Assembly: GCF_013364155.1 (NCBI RefSeq)
Contig: NZ_CP054916.1
Coordinates: 3,406,501 to 3,470,500, forward strand
From: Streptomyces sp. NA02950
GTDB lineage: Bacteria > Actinomycetota > Actinomycetes > Streptomycetales > Streptomycetaceae
Direction: 5' to 3'
DNA: 64,000 nucleotides
The notes beneath the pieces are model-generated. The model ran no database searches and was not told the DNA's origin. It saw only the letters and a list, made by a program, of their open reading frames with translations. Positions 1 to 8,610 of this stretch are shown here, piece after piece. The translations under genes and the position numbers were made by a program. Every line of letters begins with the position of its first letter. The first letter of the stretch is position 1.

Positions 1-1682
1 CCGGTGAGGACGGAGGTCACCGAGTCGGCGGCGCCGCGGCTGATCGCCTGGCCGTTGGTCGGATCGGGCAGCTCGGCCTTCTCGTCGCCCTTCTCGGCGG
101 ACTTCACGATGGTCGGGGTGACCTTCTTGCCGTGGTTGTCGAGGGTCGCGTAGACCCCGGCCATGTCGTACGGGCTGGCGCCCATCACGCCCAGCGACAT
201 CGAGGGGTTCTCGCCGAAGCCTCCGGCCTTCCCGTTCATCCCGAGGTCCACGGCGGTCTTCTTGACCTTGGACAGGCCCACGTCCACGGCCATCTGCGCG
301 TAGACGGAGTTGACCGAGTGGTTCATCGCCTTCTGGACGCTGACCGGGCCGTAGGACTTGTTGTCCTCGTTGGGTGGGGCAAAGCCGACTTCGCTGCCCT
401 TGACCGGCCGCCTGCTGGTGCCGTCGTAGATGGTCCCGGAGGTGATCGGGGTGCCGTCCTGGGTGGTGGAGTCGTTCTCCAGTGCGGAGGCGAGGATCAG
501 CGGCTTGAAGGTGGAGGCGGGCTGGTAGTCCTCACGGGTCGCGTTGTTGGTCCAGTGCTTGGTGGCGCCCGCACCGCCGTACATGGCCACCACACCACCG
601 GTCTTGGGGTCCACCGAGACCGCGCCGACCTGGGCGTGCTTGTCGACCTCGCGCTTGCTGGGGTCGAGTTTGTCGGTCAGTTCGGTGCGGACCGCCTTCT
701 CCAGCGACTTCTGCTTCTTGCGGTCGATGTTGAGGGTGATGCTCCAGCCGCCGGCCTCGAACTCCCGCTCGTCCACACCGGCCTTGAAGAGCTCCTTCTT
801 GGCGGCGGCGATGAAGTACCCGGTCTGGCCCTCCAGCCCGGGGATCGGACGCGGGTCGATGGGCTTCTTGAACCTCATGTCCTGGCGATCGCTCTTGGAC
901 AGCCAGTCCTTGTCGACCATGTTGTCGAGGATGTAGTTCCAGCGGGCCTTGACCATCTTCTTGCCGTTGGGGCCCGCGGTCGAGTAGTCGTACTGGCTGG
1001 GCGCCTGGAGCAGCGCCGCGAGATAGGCGCCCTCCGCCACGCTGAGCTGCTCGGCGTCCTTGTCGTAGTACGCGCGGGCCGCGGCCTGGATGCCGTAGGC
1101 GTTCCGGCCGTAGTAGCTGGTGTTGATGTACCCGGCCAGGATGTAGTCCTTGGACTTCTGCTGATCCACCTTGAGGGAGATCACCAGCTCCTTGGCCTTG
1201 CGGGTGACGGTCTGCTCCTGGCTGAGGTAGTAGTTCTTCACATACTGCTGGGTGATGGTCGAACCACCCTGCTTGCCCCTGCCCAGCGCGGTGTTGATCA
1301 GGCCGCGGACGGTGCCGGTGAAGGAGACACCGGAGTCGGTGTAGAAGTCCTTGTTCTCGGCGGCGACGAAGGTGTGCTGCACCGCCTTGGGGATCTTGCT
1401 CAGCGGTACGGACTCACGGTTGACCTCGCCGTCCTTGGCCATGATCGTGCCGTCACTGTACTTGAAGATGTTGGCTTCTTTCCTGGCCAGGGCGTTGGCG
1501 GGAGGGACGTCCACCAGCAGATAGAGCGCGAAGAACCCTCCGACGAGCAGTGCGCAGAAGGTGACGACATACGCGAGGATCTTCTTCCAGGTGAAGAAGC
1601 GGCGTATGCCCCCCTTCTTTCCGGCCTTCTTGGCCTTGCGGGCACCCTGCTGCCGTGCGCGCCGCTCTTCCGCTCTGCCCAT
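1..1682 (-). CDS. Class A penicillin-binding protein, C-terminus beyond window
   Basis: Bifunctional peptidoglycan synthase that polymerises glycan strands and cross-links stem peptides outside the membrane. About 560 residues are visible; the 3' end runs off the window. A basic cytoplasmic tail is followed by one membrane helix at about residues 35-57. The GT51 transglycosylase domain shows the catalytic Glu109 (AAENKDF), GGSTITQQ at 139-146 and the YIN motif near 185. The transpeptidase domain shows the nucleophile Ser390 in STFK and the SVN triad at 456-458; the KTG motif lies outside the window. The ATG at 1682 gives a typical basic N-terminus. The gene is transcribed away from the SPFH gene. 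The family assignment is secure; the particular paralogue is not. Confidence 0.95.
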   Translation of the reverse strand, partial: MGRAEERRARQQGARKAKKAGKKGGIRRFFTWKKILAYVVTFCALLVGGFFALYLLVDVPPANALARKEANIFKYSDGTIMAKDGEVNRESVPLSKIPKAVQHTFVAAENKDFYTDSGVSFTGTVRGLINTALGRGKQGGSTITQQYVKNYYLSQEQTVTRKAKELVISLKVDQQKSKDYILAGYINTSYYGRNAYGIQAAARAYYDKDAEQLSVAEGAYLAALLQAPSQYDYSTAGPNGKKMVKARWNYILDNMVDKDWLSKSDRQDMRFKKPIDPRPIPGLEGQTGYFIAAAKKELFKAGVDEREFEAGGWSITLNIDRKKQKSLEKAVRTELTDKLDPSKREVDKHAQVGAVSVDPKTGGVVAMYGGAGATKHWTNNATREDYQPASTFKPLILASALENDSTTQDGTPITSGTIYDGTSRRPVKGSEVGFAPPNEDNKSYGPVSVQKAMNHSVNSVYAQMAVDVGLSKVKKTAVDLGMNGKAGGFGENPSMSLGVMGASPYDMAGVYATLDNHGKKVTPTIVKSAEKGDEKAELPDPTNGQAISRGAADSVTSVLT

Positions 1683-1845
1683 CTCTCCTGCCGTTCCAGT
1701 CAGTCAGCTCCCCAGCCCAGCTCATGAAGCTAACACCGCAACAACCCTCACATACTCATCGATCATGCTTTTTCCGAAGGTGACAAAAAGCACCCACCTC
1801 ACGGGAACTGACGGCTGGGAGGTGCACAGGGTTGCCATGCACGTT

Positions 1846-1861
1846 AAAGTGCTAGCACTTT
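1846..1861. promoter_or_regulatory. Perfect 16-bp palindrome with an extra GCTAG half-site
   Basis: AAAGTGCTAGCACTTT is a perfect palindrome 62 bp before the SPFH start codon. A further GCTAG follows at 1862-1866, 11 bp (one helical turn) from the GCTAG at 1851. Spaced short half-sites are typical of ribbon-helix-helix repressors, and the second gene downstream encodes one, so autoregulation is a reasonable inference. It also lies in the divergent region upstream of the penicillin-binding protein gene, 164 bp from that start. Confidence 0.6.
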
Positions 1862-1922
1862 GCTAGACATCGCCGGTCGCTGGACCGCAGCGCCGGGCCT
1901 TCGAGAGAACACGGGGACCGTC

Positions 1923-2855
1923 ATGTCCGACGTCGCATCCACCGCAGCACCCCGCACCGAACCCCGGATACGGGAGCGGGCCGCCCGCCACGTCAGCGGC
2001 GGTCTCGCCCTGCTCGGCGGGCTGGCCGGACTGGCCGCGGGAGCCGGGCTGATCTTCGCCGGGGCGGCGGTCGCCGCCGAGAACAAGGGCGCCGGACCGA
2101 CCGCGCTGATCGTCTCCGGGATCGCGGTGGCCCTCACCGCGCTGATCGCGATGTGCGGACTGAACACCATCGCCCCGGGCGAGGCCCGGGTCGTCCAGCT
2201 CTTCGGCCGCTACCGCGGCACCATCCGCACCGACGGTCTGCGCTGGGTGAACCCGCTCACCAGCCGGCAGAAGATCTCCACTCGGGTGCGCAACCACGAG
2301 ACCGCGGTGCTCAAGGTCAACGACGCGTACGGCAATCCGATCGAACTGGCCGCGGTCGTGGTGTGGAAGGTGGAGGACACCGCGCAGGCCATGTTCGAGG
2401 TCGACGACTTCCTGGAGTTCGTCGCCACCCAGACCGAGGCGGCGGTGCGGCACATCGCCATCGAGTACCCCTACGACGCCCACGACGAGAACGGCCTGTC
2501 GCTGCGCGGCAACGCCGAGGAGATCACCGAGAAGCTGGCCGCCGAGCTGCACGCCCGGGTCGAGGCGGCCGGGGTGCGCATCGTCGAGTCGCGCTTCACC
2601 CACCTCGCCTACGCCCCGGAGATCGCCTCCGCGATGCTCCAGCGGCAGCAGGCGGGCGCCGTGGTCGCCGCGCGCCGCCAGATCGTGGACGGCGCGGTCG
2701 GCATGGTCGAGGCCGCACTCGCCCGGATCACCGAGGAGGAGATCGTGGAGCTGGACCAGGAGCGCAAGGCCGCGATGGTCAGCAATCTGATGGTGGTGCT
2801 GTGCGGGGACCGCTCGCCGCAGCCCGTCCTCAACACCGGCACCCTCTACCAGTGA
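1923..2855 (+). CDS. SPFH/Band 7 domain membrane protein
   Basis: A 310-residue membrane protein. Two hydrophobic segments at about residues 24-50 and 58-82 are followed by an SPFH/Band 7 domain that begins around [18 protein letters not shown] and runs to about residue 260, including the variants of the conserved [17 protein letters not shown] region. SPFH proteins oligomerise on membranes and act as scaffolds for proteases or lipid domains; the partner here is unknown. The ATG at 1923 follows GGGGACC. An upstream in-frame TTG at 1860 lies inside the palindromic operator and is unlikely. The stop overlaps the next start (GTGA), so the two genes are translationally coupled. The N-terminal double hairpin is the least certain part of the topology. 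Confidence 0.9.
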   Translation: MSDVASTAAPRTEPRIRERAARHVSGGLALLGGLAGLAAGAGLIFAGAAVAAENKGAGPTALIVSGIAVALTALIAMCGLNTIAPGEARVVQLFGRYRGTIRTDGLRWVNPLTSRQKISTRVRNHETAVLKVNDAYGNPIELAAVVVWKVEDTAQAMFEVDDFLEFVATQTEAAVRHIAIEYPYDAHDENGLSLRGNAEEITEKLAAELHARVEAAGVRIVESRFTHLAYAPEIASAMLQRQQAGAVVAARRQIVDGAVGMVEAALARITEEEIVELDQERKAAMVSNLMVVLCGDRSPQPVLNTGTLYQ

Positions 2856-3160
2856 CGGATCGCGAGCACCCCTCCGAGCCCGCCCTGCCCGCCGGGCCGG
2901 AGCGGCCGCCCGAACGGCAGCCGCGTCGGCCGCGGCAGCAGCGCAAGCAGATGCTGCTGCGGCTCGACCCGGCCGTGCACGACGCGCTCGCGCGCTGGGC
3001 CAACGACGAACTGCGCAGCGCCAACGCACAGATCGAGTTCCTGTTGCGCAAGGCACTCTCGGACGCGGGCCGGTTGCCGGGGTCGGTGCGGCCGATCCCG
3101 CGCCGCGGCCGCCCGCCGCGCGACGCCGCCCCGGGTGAGGCCGGCTCACCGGCCGACTGA
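2852..3160 (+). CDS. Ribbon-helix-helix (Arc/HicB-like) protein coupled to SPFH gene
   Basis: A 102-residue protein. A Pro/Arg-rich N-terminal tail precedes a ribbon-helix-helix module at about residues 33-68 (KQMLLRLDPAVHDALARWA, then the second helix around SANAQIEFLLRKAL). RHH proteins bind DNA as dimers through the beta strand, here KQMLLRL. HicB-family antitoxins use the same fold, but there is no HicA toxin beside it; the partner is the SPFH gene. The GTG start overlaps the upstream stop by 4 nt. A basic Pro-rich tail ends the protein. The likely target is the palindrome before the operon (inference). Confidence 0.85.
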   Translation: MTDREHPSEPALPAGPERPPERQPRRPRQQRKQMLLRLDPAVHDALARWANDELRSANAQIEFLLRKALSDAGRLPGSVRPIPRRGRPPRDAAPGEAGSPAD

Positions 3161-3204
3161 CCGGCCGACTGACCGGCTGACCGACCGGTTGACCGACCGA
3201 CCGG
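3151..3204 (+). repeat. Short direct repeats of the CCGACTGACCGG type
   Basis: The stop codon of the RHH gene lies in a run of imperfect 11-15 bp repeats built from GACCGG and GACCGA. The last codons are part of the run, so the C-terminus may differ between strains. No function is evident. Confidence 0.6.
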
Positions 3205-3267
3205 CCCGGGGCGACACCACTCCCTCCGCACGTCTCTGACCCGCATAAACGATCTATTCACCGTATC

Positions 3268-3299
3268 TATACACGCGATGTATACCCATCGTGTAGAGT
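3268..3299 (+). promoter_or_regulatory. PadR-type operator overlapping a leaderless promoter
   Basis: TATACA-CGCGA-TGTATA at 3268-3284 is an inverted repeat matching the ATGTATA-like half-sites of PadR regulators. An overlapping dyad CGATG...CATCG spans 3276-3291. A -10 box TAGAGT at 3294-3299 ends 7 nt before the ATG at 3307, which predicts a transcript starting at or next to the start codon. No Shine-Dalgarno sequence is present. Autorepression by the PadR protein is inferred. Confidence 0.6.
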
Positions 3300-3306
3300 G
3301 CCGCGC

Positions 3307-3831
3307 ATGTCCATCGGCCACACCCTGCTCGGACTCCTGGAGTCCGGCCCGCGCCACGGTTACGACCTCAAGCGGGCCTTCGACGAACGATTCGGTCACG
3401 ACCGCCCGCTCCACTACGGGCAGGTCTACTCGACCATGTCCCGCCTGCTGAAGAACGGTCTCGTCGAGGTCGACGGCATCGAGCACGGCGGCGGCCCGGA
3501 ACGCAAGCGCTACGCCATCACCGACGCGGGCATCACCGATGTCGAGCAGTGGCTCACCCAGCCCGAGAAGCCCGAGCCGTACCTCCAGTCGGTGCTCTAC
3601 ACCAAGGTCGTCCTCGCCCTGCTCACCGGGCGCGACGCGGCCGATCTGCTCGATGTCCAGCGGGCCGAGCATCTGCGGCTGATGCGCGATCTGACCCAGC
3701 GCAAGCGCGAGGGCGACCTCAGCGACCAACTGATCTGCGACCACGCTCTGTTCCATCTCGAGGCCGATCTGCGCTGGCTGGAGCTGACCGCGGCCCGCCT
3801 CGGCCAACTCGGCAAGGCGGTACGCTCATGA
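3307..3831 (+). CDS. PadR-family transcriptional regulator
   Basis: A 174-residue regulator with an N-terminal winged helix (about residues 5-80: GLLESGPRHGYDLKRAFDE, the YSTMSRLLKNGLV recognition region and the wing at GPERKRYAIT). The C-terminal part, about residues 95-170, is the helical dimerisation segment with a long helix, as in the PadR/VirR C-terminal domain. It heads an operon with an ABC ATPase and an FtsX permease, each overlapping by ATGA. PadR regulators commonly repress the exporter beside them until a substrate binds, which fits here. The ATG at 3307 is preferred over a GTG at 3298 because the promoter predicts a leaderless start. Confidence 0.93.
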   Translation: MSIGHTLLGLLESGPRHGYDLKRAFDERFGHDRPLHYGQVYSTMSRLLKNGLVEVDGIEHGGGPERKRYAITDAGITDVEQWLTQPEKPEPYLQSVLYTKVVLALLTGRDAADLLDVQRAEHLRLMRDLTQRKREGDLSDQLICDHALFHLEADLRWLELTAARLGQLGKAVRS

Positions 3832-4514
3832 CTCCCGCGGGTTCCCTCCTCATCGCCGACAGCCTCCACAAGGCGTACGGCCCCACTCCCGCGCTCGACG
3901 GCGCGCACTTCTCCATCCACCCCGGCGAGGTCGTCGCCGTCATGGGCCCCTCCGGCTCCGGCAAGTCCACGCTGCTGCACTGCCTGGCCGGGATCGTCAA
4001 ACCGGACGCGGGGTCGGTCCACTACAGCGGGCGCGAGCTGTCCTCGATGTCGGACGCCGAGCGCAGCAGGCTGCGCCGCGGCGAGTTCGGCTTCGTCTTC
4101 CAGTTCGGCCAGCTCGTCCCGGAGCTCAACTGCGTGGAGAACGTGGCGCTTCCGCTGCGGCTGAACGGCGTCAAGCGCAAGGAGGCCGAGGCCCGGGCGC
4201 TGTCCTGGCTGGAGCGGCTGGAGGTCGCGGACGTGCGCGCCAAGCGGCCCGGTGAGGTCTCCGGCGGTCAGGGGCAGCGCGTCGCCGTCGCCCGCTCGCT
4301 GGTCACCAGCCCGCGGGTGCTGTTCGCCGACGAGCCGACCGGAGCGCTGGACTCCCTCAACGGGGAACGGGTGATGGAGCTGCTGACCGAGGCGGCCCGG
4401 GAGACCCGCGCCGCCGTGGTCCTGGTCACCCATGAGGCCCGGGTCGCCGCCTACTCCGACCGCGAGGTCGTGGTGCGCGACGGCAAGGCGCGGGACATGG
4501 CGGGCGTCCGATGA
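3828..4514 (+). CDS. MacB/LolD-type ABC transporter ATP-binding protein
   Basis: A 228-residue ATPase that drives the permease encoded next. It carries Walker A GPSGSGKST at residues 40-48, a Q-loop FQFGQL, the signature VSGGQGQR, Walker B VLFADEP with the GALDS D-loop, and the switch histidine in VTHEARVA. Length and motifs fit the type VII (MacB/LolD/FtsE) group, which couples ATP hydrolysis to a mechanical change in an FtsX-fold permease instead of moving substrate through the membrane pore. The start overlaps the padR stop (ATGA), as does its own stop with the permease start. Confidence 0.96.
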   Translation: MTPAGSLLIADSLHKAYGPTPALDGAHFSIHPGEVVAVMGPSGSGKSTLLHCLAGIVKPDAGSVHYSGRELSSMSDAERSRLRRGEFGFVFQFGQLVPELNCVENVALPLRLNGVKRKEAEARALSWLERLEVADVRAKRPGEVSGGQGQRVAVARSLVTSPRVLFADEPTGALDSLNGERVMELLTEAARETRAAVVLVTHEARVAAYSDREVVVRDGKARDMAGVR

Positions 4515-6925
4515 CGGCCCAGGGGAGCGCGACCGCACCACCGGAGCGGATGGAGCCCCCGCGCCGCGGTGCGTTCTCCCGCTGGGCCGCCGACCTCGCC
4601 ATGGGGGCCCGGTTCGCCGTCACCGGCGGCCGGGAGAGCTGGGCCAGGACGATCATGACGGCGGTCGGGGTGGGGCTCGGCGTGGTGCTGCTGCTGCTCG
4701 CCTCGTCCGCCCCCAACGCCTACGACCTCCGAGCGGACCGGGGCGCGGCCCGCTCGACCTTCGGCACCGGCATCGACCCCGACGTGAAGGCGGGACCGGA
4801 CACCGTCAGACTCGCCGACGCGAACACCACGTTCCACTCGGACGACATCGAGGGCAAAGTGCTGGCGCCCGACGGGAACAGCCCGCCCAAGCCCCCGGGG
4901 GTGAACCGGGTCCCGGCCCCCGGTGAGATGTGGGTCTCCCCCGTGCTGAAGAAGCTGCTCGCCGACAACGACCTGCTGCGCAAGCGCCTGCCCTACCGCG
5001 TCGTCGGCACCATCACCGACAGCGGACTGTCCGGCCCGGCCGATCTGCGGTACTACGCGGGTGTCGACGGCGCGGCGTTCGAGCACGACCAGGGGTACCG
5101 CATCGACCACTGGGGCACACCGCCCACGACCAGCCCCCTGAACCCCGGGGTGCTGCTGCTGGTCATCGTCGGCTGTGTGGTGCTGCTGCTACCGGTTCTG
5201 ATCTTCATCGCCACCGCCGCACGCTTCGGCGGCGAGCGGCGCGACCGCCGACTGGCCGCGCTGCGCCTGGTCGGCGCCGACAGCCATATGACCCGGCGGA
5301 TCGCCGCCGGGGAGTCGCTCTTCGGCTCGCTCCTCGGGCTGGTGACCGGTGGGGTGCTGTTCCTGGGGGTGCGGGAGCTGGCCAGCACGGTCACGCTGTG
5401 GGACGTCAGCTTCTTCGCCTCCGACATCCGTCCTTCCGCGCCGCTGGCGCTGCTGATCGCGGTCGTCGTACCCGCCTCGGCCGTGCTCGTCACCCTGGTC
5501 GCGCTGCGCGGGATCGCCATCGAACCGCTGGGCGTCGTACGCAACGCCACCCCGCGCCGCCGCAGGCTGTGGTGGCGGCTGCTCCTCCCGGTGCTCGGCA
5601 TCGGTCTGCTGCTGCCGCTCGCGGGTGGCTTCGGCGCCACCAGCAACAGCGGGGACCGGGAGGTGTACCAGGCGGCGGCCGGTGCCGTACTGCTGCTGAT
5701 CGGCACCACGGCGCTGCTGCCCTGGCTGGTCGAGGCGGTGGTCGAGAGGTTCGGCAAGGGACCGCTGCCCTGGCAGCTCGCCACCCGGCGGCTTCAGCTC
5801 AGCAGCGGGACGGCGGCCCGTGCGGTGAGCGGCATCACCGTCGCCGTCGCCGGGGCCATCGCGATCCAGATGCTCTTCGCCACCGTGCAGGACAACCAGA
5901 CGAAGGACACCGGTCAGGACCCCCACCGCGCCCAGGCGGCCGCGGCCATCCAGGTCGACAACGGTTCCCAGGCCAACGCCGCCTTCGCCGAGTACCGCGC
6001 CACCAAAGGCGTGCGTCAGGTGCTCGGCAGCACCTCGGGGTACGTGGCCGAGGCCCACCCCAAGAAGAAGCGGGCGCCCCAGGACACCCCGACGGAGTCC
6101 GTCACGGTCGCCGACTGCGCCACCCTGCGCGAGATGGCCGCGCTCGGCCGCTGCTCCGACGGCGATGTCTTCGTGGCCGAGTCCGACACCTTCCCGCCGG
6201 ACGAGCCCTCGTTCCTCAAGCCCGGTGTGCGGGTCAATCTGCGGCTGGACGGGGACGGCTATCCGGTCAGCGGGAACCCGAAGCTGTGGACCGTCCCGCG
6301 CTCGGCCAAGACCGTGAAGACGAAGCTGGACCCGCAGGGCTCGGAGAACCCCGGCATCCTGGCCACCCCCGGCGCCCTCAACGTCTCCCGGCTCACCGAT
6401 CCCAGGGCCCAGGCCATGCTGCGGCTGGACCCGAAGGTGCCGGACGCGGTGGAGTACGTGCGCAACACCAGTGCGGTGCTGTCCCCGATGATGGACGTGT
6501 ACACGCTGACCAGCACCTCGGAGTCCCATCAGTTCGCGACGCTGCGCAAGGGGTTGCTCATCGGCGCCACCGCGACCCTGCTGCTCATCGGGGCGAGCAT
6601 GATCGTCTCGACGCTGGAGCAACTGCGCGAGCGCAAGCGGCTGCTGTCCGTCCTGGTGGCCTTCGGCACCCGCCGGTCCACGCTCAGCTGGTCCGTGCTG
6701 TGGCAGACCGCCGTCCCGGTGATCCTGGGGCTGGCACTGTCGATCGCGGGCGGGCTCGCGCTGGGCACGATGCTGCTGAAGATGGTCGGCGAGCCCTGGA
6801 CCGTGGACTGGACGAGCCTGAGCCTGATGACCGGTGTCGGCGCGGGCGTCATCCTCCTGGTGACCCTGGTCAGCCTGCCGCCCCTGTGGCGCATGATGCG
6901 CCCGGAGGGGCTGCGTACCGAGTAG
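4511..6925 (+). CDS. FtsX-like ABC transporter permease
   Basis: An 804-residue permease with two FtsX domains. An N-terminal helix at about residues 36-58 precedes an extracytoplasmic stretch. A first core of three helices (about 215-335) with the ARFGGERRDRRLAALRLVGA coupling segment is followed by central helices, a second extracytoplasmic domain (about 470-660) and a last three-helix FtsX core with the ERKRLLSVLVAFGTRRSTL coupling segment. This duplicated layout is the usual actinobacterial form. With the ATPase it should form an exporter or sensor for a peptide or lipid, regulated by PadR. The substrate cannot be read from the sequence. Confidence 0.93.
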   Translation: MTAQGSATAPPERMEPPRRGAFSRWAADLAMGARFAVTGGRESWARTIMTAVGVGLGVVLLLLASSAPNAYDLRADRGAARSTFGTGIDPDVKAGPDTVRLADANTTFHSDDIEGKVLAPDGNSPPKPPGVNRVPAPGEMWVSPVLKKLLADNDLLRKRLPYRVVGTITDSGLSGPADLRYYAGVDGAAFEHDQGYRIDHWGTPPTTSPLNPGVLLLVIVGCVVLLLPVLIFIATAARFGGERRDRRLAALRLVGADSHMTRRIAAGESLFGSLLGLVTGGVLFLGVRELASTVTLWDVSFFASDIRPSAPLALLIAVVVPASAVLVTLVALRGIAIEPLGVVRNATPRRRRLWWRLLLPVLGIGLLLPLAGGFGATSNSGDREVYQAAAGAVLLLIGTTALLPWLVEAVVERFGKGPLPWQLATRRLQLSSGTAARAVSGITVAVAGAIAIQMLFATVQDNQTKDTGQDPHRAQAAAAIQVDNGSQANAAFAEYRATKGVRQVLGSTSGYVAEAHPKKKRAPQDTPTESVTVADCATLREMAALGRCSDGDVFVAESDTFPPDEPSFLKPGVRVNLRLDGDGYPVSGNPKLWTVPRSAKTVKTKLDPQGSENPGILATPGALNVSRLTDPRAQAMLRLDPKVPDAVEYVRNTSAVLSPMMDVYTLTSTSESHQFATLRKGLLIGATATLLLIGASMIVSTLEQLRERKRLLSVLVAFGTRRSTLSWSVLWQTAVPVILGLALSIAGGLALGTMLLKMVGEPWTVDWTSLSLMTGVGAGVILLVTLVSLPPLWRMMRPEGLRTE

Positions 6926-6944
6926 CCGGGGAGCCGCACGGGGG

Positions 6945-6977
6945 GCCGGTGCGCGTCACGAGGTGATACGCACCGGC
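6945..6977. terminator. Weak hairpin between convergent genes
   Basis: GCCGGTGCG at 6945-6953 pairs with CGCACCGGC at 6969-6977 across a 15-nt loop that contains the oxyR stop codon. No T-run is present. It may separate the convergent permease and oxyR transcripts. Confidence 0.3.
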
Positions 6978-7909
6978 AGCGGGCGCAGGGCGTCGCGCAG
7001 CGCGGAGGCGAACGTTTCGAACTCCTCCGCACGCGCGGCGCCCGCGCGCATGGCCAGCGCGATCCGCCGGGCGGGCACCGGGTCGGCGAAGTAGCCGGTG
7101 GCCAGGTGGTCACCGCGGCCGGTCTCCACCCGCAGCGCGGTGCGCGGCAACAGGGTCACCCCGAGGCCGCCCGCGACCAGCTGCACCAGCGTGGCGAGCC
7201 CGGCGGCGCTGGTGGTCACCGGGGCTCCCTCGGTCCGGCCCGCCTCCCGGCAGATGTCCAGCGCCTGGTCGCGCAGACAGTGGCCCTCGTCCAGCAGCAG
7301 CAGATCCAGCTCCTTGAGCGCCTCGCGCGGGATGTCGCTGCGTCCGCCCAGCCAGTGGTCCTGCGGCATGACCAGGACGAAGTCCTCGTCGAAGAGCGGC
7401 AGCTCGACCACGCCGGGGGCACCGAGCGGCACCGCGAGCAGCAGCAGATCGAGCCGCCCGTGGGCCAGCCCGTCCAGCAGCGAGGCGGTCTGCTCCTCGT
7501 ACACCTGGAGATCGAGGCTGGGGTAGTTCTGGTGCACCAGCCGCAGCACGGTCGGCAGCAGATACGGCGCCACGGTCGGGATCACCCCGAGCCGCAGCAC
7601 CCCCGTGAACGGCGCCCGGACCGCCTCCGCCTCCTCCAGCAGCTCACCGACCGCCTCCAGGACGGTACGGGCCCGGGCCGCCAGCCGCTCCCCCGCCGGG
7701 CTGAGCAGCACCTTCCGCGTCGTACGCTCCAGCAGCTGCACTCCGAGCGTCTCCTCCAGGGCGGCGACGGCGCCCGAGAGCGCGGGCTGGCTCATCCCGA
7801 TGGCGGCCGCGGCGTCCCGGAAGTGCAGCTGCTCCGCAACCGCCGCGAAGGCTCTGAGCTGGGACAGGCTGGGCTGCCGGGGCTTGCCCGGGGTGGCTGG
7901 TACGGCCAC
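6956..7909 (-). CDS. oxyR: Hydrogen-peroxide-sensing LysR regulator OxyR
   Basis: A 317-residue LysR-type regulator. The winged helix-turn-helix is at about residues 15-72 (FRDAAAAIGMSQPALSGAVAALEE) and the effector domain follows. The peroxide switch is visible: Cys211 in GHCLRDQ and Cys220 nine residues later, matching the Cys199/Cys208 pair of E. coli OxyR. The GTG start at 7909 has GGAGG 9 nt upstream; an ATG further upstream at 7960 would add an unlike tail. The gene is divergent from ahpC-ahpD, its standard target in Streptomyces. Peroxide is expected to form the disulfide and activate ahpCD transcription. Confidence 0.96.
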   Translation of the reverse strand: MAVPATPGKPRQPSLSQLRAFAAVAEQLHFRDAAAAIGMSQPALSGAVAALEETLGVQLLERTTRKVLLSPAGERLAARARTVLEAVGELLEEAEAVRAPFTGVLRLGVIPTVAPYLLPTVLRLVHQNYPSLDLQVYEEQTASLLDGLAHGRLDLLLLAVPLGAPGVVELPLFDEDFVLVMPQDHWLGGRSDIPREALKELDLLLLDEGHCLRDQALDICREAGRTEGAPVTTSAAGLATLVQLVAGGLGVTLLPRTALRVETGRGDHLATGYFADPVPARRIALAMRAGAARAEEFETFASALRDALRPLPVRITS

Positions 7910-8047
7910 TGATAACCACCTCCAATCAACATCACCGAGTCTAGCTATTTCACTGATCAATGCCAGCTGTGCCAGGGTGTAAGCCGTCCAACCCCATGGA
8001 ATCCCAGATCAAAAGGGGTTCCTACCCGAAAGCTGCAAGGAGAGCGC
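7910..8047. promoter_or_regulatory. Divergent oxyR/ahpC promoter region
   Basis: The 138-bp region separates oxyR from ahpC and is AT-richer than its surroundings. Around 7941-7975 it contains a TGATCA palindrome flanked by CTATTTCAC and AATGCCAGCT, a plausible LysR-type (T-N11-A) site for OxyR. AAGGAG precedes the ahpC GTG. The exact OxyR footprint cannot be fixed by eye. Confidence 0.5.
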
Positions 8048-8599
8048 GTGCTCACTGTCGGTGACAAGTTCCCCGAGTACGACCTGACCGCCTGTGTCTC
8101 GCTGGAGAGCGGCAACGAGTTCGAGCAGATCAACCACAAGACCTACGAGGGCAAGTGGAAGATCGTCTTCGCGTGGCCCAAGGACTTCACCTTTGTGTGC
8201 CCGACCGAGATCGCGGCGTTCGGCAAGCTGAACGACGAGTTCGCCGACCGTGACGCGCAGATCCTCGGCTTCTCCGGCGACTCCGAGTTCGTCCACCACG
8301 CCTGGCGCAAGGACCACGCCGACCTGCGTGACCTGCCCTTCCCGATGCTGGCCGACTCCAAGCACGAGCTGATGCGCGACCTCGGCATCGAGGGCGAGGA
8401 CGGCTTCGCGCAGCGCGCCGTCTTTATCGTGGACCCGAACAACGAGATCCAGTTCACCATGGTGACGGCCGGTTCCGTGGGCCGTAACCCCAAGGAGGTC
8501 CTGCGGGTGCTGGACGCCCTGCAGACCGACGAGCTGTGCCCGTGCAACTGGAGCAAGGGCGAGGACACCCTCGACCCGGTCAAGCTCCTGTCCGAGTGA
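8048..8599 (+). CDS. ahpC: Alkyl hydroperoxide reductase peroxiredoxin AhpC
   Basis: A 183-residue typical 2-Cys peroxiredoxin that reduces hydrogen peroxide and organic hydroperoxides in the cytoplasm. The peroxidatic Cys51 lies in DFTFVCPTE. Near the C-terminus, Cys164 and Cys166 in ELCPCNW supply the resolving cysteine, the pattern of actinobacterial AhpC. The GTG start at 8048 has AAGGAG at good spacing. It is followed after 11 nt by ahpD, which encodes its reductant, so the two genes form one OxyR-controlled operon that ends at the hairpin at 9179. Confidence 0.98.
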   Translation: MLTVGDKFPEYDLTACVSLESGNEFEQINHKTYEGKWKIVFAWPKDFTFVCPTEIAAFGKLNDEFADRDAQILGFSGDSEFVHHAWRKDHADLRDLPFPMLADSKHELMRDLGIEGEDGFAQRAVFIVDPNNEIQFTMVTAGSVGRNPKEVLRVLDALQTDELCPCNWSKGEDTLDPVKLLSE

Positions 8600-8610
8600 A
8601 GTGAGCTGAT

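Noticed and set aside
132..1727. Long plus-strand open frame (531 aa) opposite the penicillin-binding protein
   Set aside because: It is the GC-biased antisense frame; the minus strand carries clear GT51 and transpeptidase motifs.
2852..3160. HicA-HicB toxin-antitoxin pair
   Set aside because: Only an RHH protein is present; no HicA-like double-stranded RNA-binding toxin is next to it, and the coupled gene is an SPFH protein.
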